Source of the DNA: Telmatactis stephensoni | Taxonomy: Eukaryota; Cnidaria; Anthozoa; Actiniaria; Isophelliidae | NCBI GenBank assembly: GCA_029948255.1 | Contig: JALIZF010001817.1 | Coordinates: forward strand, 496,001 to 560,000 | Direction of reading: 5' to 3' | DNA: 64,000 nt | Part shown: positions 57,360 to 64,000 of the stretch, in pieces | Numbering within the stretch: the first letter of the stretch is position 1 | Layout of the letters: the number at the start of each line of letters is the position of its first letter | Position numbers and translations under genes: made by a program | Notes under the pieces: generated by a model | The model's input: only the letters and a program-made list of their open reading frames with translations | Databases searched by the model: none | Told to the model about the DNA's origin: nothing

Positions 57360-59889
57360 AATGATTTTTACAACTATGAAACCATGGTGGGAGCAGTAAA
57401 TGAGGAGGGGAAGCACTGGTGCCTTCTGGTTTGTGAATTCATTAAAATACAATGAATTTTATTTTTTATGTACACCTGCCAATGAGGACATCTTGAATGA
57501 TTCCTCTGATAAATTTTATTGAGTTCATCAATTTTTGACACTGCTCGAAAAGGAGTTATCGTAATTTATCATTTTTTGAAGAATATGTTTTAATTCATAT
57601 TTCATGTATGTCTTCAGATCACCCTTAGACACACATATGCATTAAATACTTTCAGATTAAACAAGTAATAATAAAAATACTAGTTTTAACATTTAATAAT
57701 ATAATATGCTTAGCAAAGAAAGAAATTTTAACAATTTATGTCCTTGTACAATATTGATAGCCAAAAGAAAACAACTTAATTTACCTAAACCCTCTTGGAT
57801 TAGAATCAAATGCTAAGCAACGAAGGATTCATCAACAATGGAGGTACATTCTGTCAGTTATAAATTCATAATTTTGGAGTTAAATAACAAAATTATAACA
57901 ACATAATTACAAAAATGTAAGTTTTTCAGATTCTTTGAATATTATTTGCAAGCTGGCCATGGGTTACAAAATTATAATGAATTCATCATTTATTGCACAT
58001 CGCATTCTGTAATGGCCAATATTATTGATGAAATTTGACCACACGCATGCATGATCTTTACAAAAGTGTGTATAACTGACTGATTGGAGGGGATTATAAA
58101 TACAGTAGCCAAAAGCTCATAACAGGTAATACTGTAAAAGAATCAATTTTTAGGTGTCTCTGACTTTAGTGGACTTAGCTGACTCAGAGACTTACAATAG
58201 CTGGTACCCAATTTTAGAGGTCATTTTTGAAATATCCAACCAGTATCCCTGCCCTCTTATATATAGGAGACCCCCCCACCAGACTAATGCTATGCATGGA
58301 TAGTGCATTGACTATACAATATATATTATTACTATTCTACTGCAACTATGAATTCTAGGGCTGTTATCTCAGTGAAATAACACAAAAGAAAAGTTGTCAT
58401 AATTTATAAATCTTTTGTTCAGTATTACCTTTATTATATTGAGTGAAATGTTCCAGAATACAATGCTGCAGAAGACTAGCGATATATATAGTCTACACAG
58501 TCAAAACTTCAATTTATTATTGTTCACTGTATCAGATCAGGAACTACAGCTGTCATTCCTCAGTACAATGGATTGAATCAACCATAAATATCATTACATG
58601 TATGTACAATTTCAAAGCTAGAATGGCCATGCACATCAATCATTAATAGTTTGTTTTATACTTTTCAATATCAGGAACTTTCTTGACCATTTTTGGAAAA
58701 AAACTTGGAAATAAACTTAGAGAAAAAGTTTCAATAAAATTACCAACACACCCCAAACAACAGGATAGCTCCAGTTGTGGTGTATTTGTTCTCAAGGTAA
58801 CTGTATGGGATATCCCCAATTCATTCAGTTTGTTCAAACATAACCATAACTTTTTAAGATTATTTATCAGTACGTTACACATAATTCATAAGTATCCACA
58901 GGTCACAATCTAAAAAAAACCCACATTTTTCAGTTTGCAGAATGCTATGTCCAAAAACATTGGAACAAAAATTAATAAGGAATTTGTAAGGAAATACAGA
59001 AAGGAAATAGGCCTGGCCCTACTTAATGCATCAGGTAGCTACATACAATACTGAACATGATCAGTCATAACCTACACAATATGTAAATGTATGTGGATGC
59101 ATTTGAACCAACACTAACATAAAATGCAACATTATAATTAGCACTAATTTATTTCAAGCCATAATTCTTTGATTTTCTTCATATTAACTGATTTCATTTT
59201 CATGGCATTTATTAAATGTTTTCATTTTGTGTAACATTTATTATTTGAATTATAGAAAGCCTGGGAACAACTTGTAGAATTTGCAAAATAGGGTCTAAAA
59301 AGGCAAAGGTAGGTGGCAGATACTTAGCAATCTTGTAAGTAAATTTCAATCTACAATTTTTAGAAGAAAAAAAATAATTAATTAATTTTTAGAATATCTC
59401 ATGAATTCTTACAGTATCACTGATATGGTAAGAATTCATGAGATAATATATTTCAATTATTTATTTTATCTAATTTCTTTACTAAAATCATTGCATACAC
59501 ATTTTGCATACAAATTAAGTTAATTAAGTTAAACAAAAAATAAATATTCTTTGCTTACTCACAGTTTATGATTTCAGGCCATAAAGTGTACAGACTGTAG
59601 TCGCCACTTTCATGAGCAGTGTGTCTCATGTACCATGGACTTCACATGCGAAAGCTGTTCCATAGATTCCTTTTCTAGAAAACCTGGCAACAGTGGAGCT
59701 AGAAAACCTGATGACAGTGCAGCTAGAAGACCTGACAACAGTGGAGCTCGAAGCCCTGATAATAGTGGAGCTACAAAACCAATGTCTACGGATTACATTA
59801 TCATCCCCTTAAACAAAAGAATAAAGAGGTGTCAGGGTTGCAGAATCCCTTTTAATGTTGATATTGATAGATATGTAGTGAAACTATGA
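57360..59889 (+). CDS. Ulp1-like (C48) protease with C-terminal PHD finger, transposon-borne
   Basis: Exons on plus: 57360-57428 (GKHWCLL, the catalytic His-Trp), 57761-57843 (LIYLNPLG, the acidic-residue block, then RRIHQQWR), 58675-58796 (QQDSSSCGVFVLK, the catalytic Gln and Cys), 58941-59034 or from 58934, 59256-59308 and 59578-59889 (stop). The last exons form a Cys4-His-Cys3 PHD finger (CRICK, KCTDCSRHFHEQC, CESC), then four or five copies of an 8-residue repeat (RKPDNSGA-like) and a closing KRCQGCRIPF. Phases agree except that exon 58675 needs one base fewer: the frame entering it reads RNFLDHFWKK, the frame leaving it carries the Cys motif, and the switch is at an A7 run. With the 58934 acceptor (FAECYVQK) another A-run shift is needed, but the 58941 acceptor keeps the frame. 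The usual Asp is Asn here. N-terminal exons were not found. The protein would cleave SUMO-like or other isopeptide bonds if active. Confidence 0.8.
58140..58285. repeat. Diverged piece of the GAGCATCCCCG element
   Basis: GTGTCTCTGACTTTAGTGG, AGCTGGTACCC, TTTTAGAGGTCATTTTTGAA and CAGTATCCCTGCCCTC follow the same order as the 39.01-39.35 kb copy. It lies in an intron of the protease gene, so it is a later insertion. Confidence 0.65.
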
Positions 59890-60257
59890 AAATAATCCAT
59901 TTTTCATGAAGAAAAATAACAGTTACCATGATGCACGGCACAATTATTATTACCATGTGAATCTAACATGCATTAGACGTGTTTCAAAACACTATCACGG
60001 GAAAGTAGTAATTTCAGAAAAGAAAACTCATGACAAAGATGTTATCACAAAAATCACTGAGAATGGTTTTTTTGTGAACTAAAAAAGACAGTAAATATTA
60101 ATTAAACTGTACATTAGAAAATGTATTGATCAGCACTATATAATCAAAAACTACTGAAAATTAAAATTCTCACAAGTTCAAGTATGTAGCAGTATCTTCT
60201 GTTCTGTCTAATAAAATAATAGTCTTGACAATCATTATAATCTGGGGAACCACGATA

Positions 60258-62328
60258 ATCAAAGGGGGACAGATTATCAAACACCATTCATACCCACAAA
60301 AGAGTGTCACCTGTGTATATTGTGAAGGGGGACTGTCTGTCATAGACCATTCATACTCATGACAAAGTGTCCCCTGTGTATATTGTGAAGGGGGACAGTC
60401 TCTCATAGACCATTCATACTCATGACAAAGTGTCCCCTGTGTATATTGTGAAGGGGGACTGTCTCTCATAGACCATTCATACTCATGACAAAGTGTCCCC
60501 TGTGTATATTGTGAAGGGGGACTGTCTCTCATAGACCATTCATACTCATGACAAAGTGTCCCCTGTGTATATTGTGAAGGGGGACAGTCTCTCATAGACC
60601 ATTCATAGTCATGACAAAGTGTCCCCTGTGTATATTGTGAAGGGAGACAGTCTCTCATAGACCATTCATAGTCATGACAAAGTGTCCCCTGTGTATATTG
60701 TGAAGGGGGACAGTCTCTCATAGACCATTCATACTCATGACAAAGTGTCCCCTGTGTATATTGTAAAGGGGGACTGTCTCTCATAGACCATTCATAGTCA
60801 TGACAAAGTGTCCCCTGTGTATATTGTGAAGGGGGACTGTCTGTCATAGACCATTCATACTCATGACAAAGTGTCCCCTGTGTATATTGTGAAGGGGGAC
60901 AGTCTCTCATAGACCATTCATACTCATGACAAAGTGTCTCCTGTGTATATTGTGAAGGGGGAAAGTCTCTCATAGACCATTCATAGTCATGACAAAGTCT
61001 CCCCTGTGTATATTGTAGAGGGGGACTGTCTATCATAGACCATTCATACTCATGACAGTGTCCCCTGTGTATATTGTGAAGGGGGACTGTCTATCATAGA
61101 CCATTCATACTCATGACAAAGTGTCCCCTGTGTATATTGTGAAGGGGGACTGTCTCTCATAGACCATTCATAGTCATGACAAAGTGTCCCCTGTGTATAT
61201 TGTGAAGGGGGACAGTCTCTCATAGACCATTCATACTAATGACAAAGTGTCCCCTGTGTATATTGTGAAGGTGGACTGTCTCTCATAGACCATTCATAGT
61301 CATGACAAAGTGTCCCCTGTGTATATTGTGAAGGGGGACAGTCTCTCATAGACCATTCATAGTCATGACAAAGTGTCCCCTATGTATATTGTGAAGGGGG
61401 ACTGTCTATCATTGACCATTCATACTCATGACAAAGTGTCCCCTGTGTATATTGTGAAGGGGGACAGTCTCTCATAGATCATTCATACTCATGACAAAGT
61501 GTCCCCTGTGTATATTGTGAAGGGGGACTGTCTCTCATAGACCATTCATAGTCATGACAAAGTGTCCCCTGTGTATATTGTGAAGGGGGACAGTCTATCA
61601 TTGACCATTCATACTCATGACAAAGTGTCCCCTTTGTATATTGTGAAGGGGGACAGTCTCTCATAGATCATTCATACTCATGACAAAGTGTCCCCTGTGT
61701 ATATTGTGAAGGGGGACTGTCTATCATAGACCATTCTTAGTCATGACAAAGTGTCCCCTTTGTATATTGTGAAGGGGGACAGTCTCTCATAGACCATTCA
61801 TACTCATGACAAAGTGTCCGCTATGTATATTGTGAAGGGGGACTGTCTATCATAGACCATTCTTAGTCATGACAAAGTGTCCCCTTTGTATATTGTGAAG
61901 GGGGACTGTCTCTCATAGACCATTCATAGTCATGACAAAGTGTCCCCTGTGTATATTGTGAAGGGGGACAGTCTATCATTGACCATTCATACTCATGACA
62001 AAGTGTCCCCTGTGTATATTGTGAAGGGGGACTGTCTATCATAGACCATTCATAGTCATGACAAAGTGTCCCCTGTGTATATTGTGAAGGGGGACTGTCT
62101 CTCATAGACCATTCATACTTATGACAAAGTGTCCCCTGCATATATTGTGAAGGGGGACTGTCTCTCATAGACCATTCATAGTCATGACAAAGTGTCCCCT
62201 GTGTATATTGTGAAGGGGGACTGTCTCTCATAGACCATTCATACTCATGACAAAGTGTCCCCTGTGTATATTGTGAAGGGGGACTGTCCCTCATAGACCA
62301 TTCATAGTCATGACAAAGTGTCTACTGT
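60258..62328 (-). repeat. 63-bp tandem array, right (~33 copies), inverted
   Basis: Same 63-bp unit as the left array but reverse-complemented (AGTGTCCCCTGTGTATATTG, TGAAGGGGGACTGTCTCTCA, TAGACCATTCATACTCATGA). The same variant classes occur, which shows common origin and probably exchange between the arms. It is longer than the left arm. Minus-strand open frames of up to 288 codons are by-products. Confidence 0.97.
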
Positions 62329-62329
62329 A

Positions 62330-63155
62330 CAAATCATTACTATAGTGATCGTGAAGTGGTATATATTTTTGTTGCAAATTTAAGAGAATTTTTCCGAAAT
62401 TGAATTTGAAAATGATATGTATAATAATATAGTCATAGAAAGGTTCGCCATTCAGCAGAAAGCACCATCTCTAAACAAACAACATCGTGCTTCATCGTGC
62501 ACAACTATTCCCCAAGGGAGTCACTTAGTATATATTCCGTGATGGTGACCATAGGTCGAAAACGTTTAAACATTTTAAGAAAAACTTTTTAGCCTTTTAG
62601 TTTTGTAAATATGTATAATAAATAATCTTTATTAATGTGTGTAGTCGTTCTAGCGCCTAAATGACGTGCAGGATCATTAAAAGTCTATCGCGATTTGGGA
62701 TTCAAATGAAGTTCAGTTATCAATATCAAGCCGAGTTATCAGACAAGAAAAAGTCTCTTTGTCTTAAAAGAAATGTAGAATGGCTAATCAATAACATTAT
62801 ATAGAATATTCACTTAAGCTAAAGAGTTTCTTACTGTCACTTCATGGATTTAGACTGAGCGATTATAAAAATTTTATACACTGTATGAAGAAAAATTAAA
62901 AGTAGAACTTACCTTTCAACGAATCTTTAATCCTTTTCCACTGATTAATAATCGTCTGGTCTTAAGATATTTCAAAGAAAGCCCACGAAAACAGTTGTAT
63001 TTTGGGAGTTTATATCGCTGAGCTGATTGTACATCGTCCGCCATTTTAATTCTGTAGACTGCGCGGGGGACACTTTACCATGGGGGACTGTTTGTCATAG
63101 TACCAAGGTATGACAGAGTGACCCCGGGGGACAGTTTGAAATGGGGGGACAGTCA
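62330..63155. other. Right subterminal region of the large transposon
   Basis: AT-rich; the last 110 bp contain several GGGGGACA and GGGACACTTTACCATGGG words like those of the left terminus. A minus-strand ATG at 63044 opens only 41 codons (MADDVQSAQRYKLPKY) before a stop, although a GTAAGT donor follows at 62912. It could be a broken first exon of the transposon's own gene. Confidence 0.4.
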
Positions 63156-63877
63156 CGCATATTACACCGGACCGGAAATCCGAATGTCGTAGGCTCAAAT
63201 CACGCTGAGGGCTCGGAATTTTTAAGAGCTGAAACTTTTACACTCGTAGAAGCATTCACATCCAACTAACACATTTTCGAGTGACAATCCAATCATTTAC
63301 TTACATATCAGAATTGTTGGTAATTCTGCCTTTTGCAATACTCACAACTTCAACACAGATTATTAGCAGAATTGATTCCCAGTTGGTGATCATTAAAGAT
63401 GAAAACAGTGTCAAACACTGACTACTGCTCTATGTTTTAACTGTATAATTATTAGACTACGTTGAATTTAAGCACAAAATTTCCTTTATTTTCTTGGTTT
63501 TTAGCTTTCAAATAGCAATACAGTTTAGATGACTTGGGTATAGTTCAACGAATACGTTCGTAAACAACTGACTTTCTAACCTTTCTGATCTTGTTCTTCA
63601 GACGTTCCATAGTTCGTAATGATATTCTACTTGGTTCACGATCGCGTTTAAATCACTCGACGATGCTTATGAATACACTTTACATTAGATCACTCATTTG
63701 ATATAGCATGGTTCTCGATAGGTTCACTCAGAAATGTTTGCTCCTATAAAATTGATACTCTCATATAAAGTCCGCGGACCGACCCGTTCCGAAAACGCTC
63801 GACATCTTTTAGTGTTGGCCTACCGCGAACAGCGTGTGTATTTATATGTAGTTTGAGCGTATAAGAAAACATATTTA

Positions 63878-63925
63878 CCCGTAAATTTGATAGCGACAAC
63901 TTCGACAGTTCATCCGCCATGATTT
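63878..63925 (-). CDS. Possible first exon (MADELSKLSLSNLR), gene leaves no other trace
   Basis: Minus-strand ATG in an AATCATGGCGGATGA context encodes MADELSKLSLSNLR and reaches a donor-like CGG|GTAAAT. Just upstream on the same strand lie two GCATGCGC blocks. No second exon was recognised between here and the transposon end at 63170. Confidence 0.3.
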
Positions 63926-63949
63926 CCAAACATATGCTTTGCTTACTTC

Positions 63950-63995
63950 CAAGCATGCGCTTTACGATCTGTACGCATGCGCTTTACCTACTAGA
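63950..63995 (-). promoter_or_regulatory. Two NRF-1-like GCATGCGC sites
   Basis: AAGCATGCGCTTTACG and ACGCATGCGCTTTACC lie 25 bp apart. GCGCATGCGC is the NRF-1 consensus found in many animal housekeeping promoters. Position just upstream of the candidate exon supports, but does not prove, a promoter. Confidence 0.4.
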
Positions 63996-64000
63996 CTGCG

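Larger units (their letters stand above)
54431..63170. mobile_element. Large DNA transposon (~8.74 kb) with array-bearing inverted repeats
   Basis: The termini match as inverted repeats: CCGGTGTAATATGCG at 54431-54445 and CGCATATTACACCGG at 63156-63170, continuing for about 50 bp with shared ATTT.AAA.TGTCCCCC. Inside, 63-bp repeat arrays lie in opposite orientation (55.04-56.27 and 60.26-62.33 kb), so the inverted repeats are extended by tandem arrays. Between them is a plus-strand gene for a Ulp1-like protease with a PHD finger. I find no transposase core, so this is either a non-autonomous copy or its transposase is too diverged or too split for me to see. If the ends are TGTAA/TTACA, a CCGG duplication would flank it. 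C48 proteases are known cargo of several eukaryotic transposons (for example CACTA/EnSpm, MULE and Zisupton-type elements). The superfamily is left open. Confidence 0.82.

Noticed and set aside
55471..62294. Long repetitive ORFs (21-residue repeat MRDCPPSQYTQGTLCHEYEW) in both arrays
   Set aside because: They follow from a 63-bp unit free of stops; the frames begin and end wherever units vary, occur on opposite strands in the two arrays, and have no gene-like ends.
55038..62328. CRISPR-like array
   Set aside because: The whole 63-bp unit repeats without unique spacers, and the DNA is eukaryotic.
62913..63044. MADDVQSAQRYK start as a transposase first exon
   Set aside because: An in-frame stop occurs before the GTAAGT donor and no partner exon was recognised; kept only as a note.

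Overview
This is eukaryotic DNA: AT-rich, with intron-split genes, GT/AG splice sites, and many microsatellites and short inverted-repeat transposons. The gene content (an IL-17-like cytokine, a secretin-family GPCR, BTBD6-like and mL43 proteins, and a CR1/L2-type LINE with a PHD finger) fits a marine invertebrate. An anthozoan cnidarian such as a stony coral is most likely, but the species cannot be proved from the sequence alone.

Layout. 0-2.6 kb: hairpin repeats, a hAT-like MITE, and a two-exon IL-17-like cytokine gene (minus). 2.6-7.1 kb: intergenic DNA and microsatellites. 7.1-8.4 kb: an intronless BTB-BACK-PHR gene (BTBD6-like, plus) carrying one single-base frameshift. 8.4-20.8 kb: repeat-rich DNA with palindromic MITEs, a 69-bp minisatellite, LTR-like duplicated segments and a tRNA-derived SINE. 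20.8-34.1 kb: a class B1 (secretin-family) GPCR on the plus strand, assembled here from 13 phase-compatible exons plus two possible last exons; its introns are full of MITEs. 36.0-37.3 kb: MRPL43 (mL43) on minus, with a possible divergent first exon about 115 bp away on plus. 38-43.5 kb: dispersed repeats and one nearly full-length LINE (minus), cut in two by a 247-bp MITE. 43.5-46.1 kb: inverted repeats, including an opposite-strand copy of the LINE 5' leader. 46.1-49.0 kb: an intronless 950-residue protein combining Ig/filamin-like repeats, an Smr domain and a C-terminal 3CxxC zinc finger. 49-54.4 kb: more MITEs. 54.4-63.2 kb: one large DNA transposon (about 8.74 kb) with matching termini, two inverted arrays of a 63-bp repeat, and an internal multi-exon gene for a Ulp1-like (C48) protease with a C-terminal PHD finger. 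The right edge has a possible first exon of a minus-strand gene behind NRF-1-like promoter motifs.

The host genes look unrelated in function: secreted cytokine, peptide-hormone receptor, ubiquitin-ligase adaptor, mitochondrial ribosome, and an RNA/DNA-processing protein. The least usual objects are the Smr/3CxxC multidomain protein, the large transposon whose inverted repeats are tandem arrays, and the LINE whose frame is restored exactly when the MITE and one TA are removed in silico.
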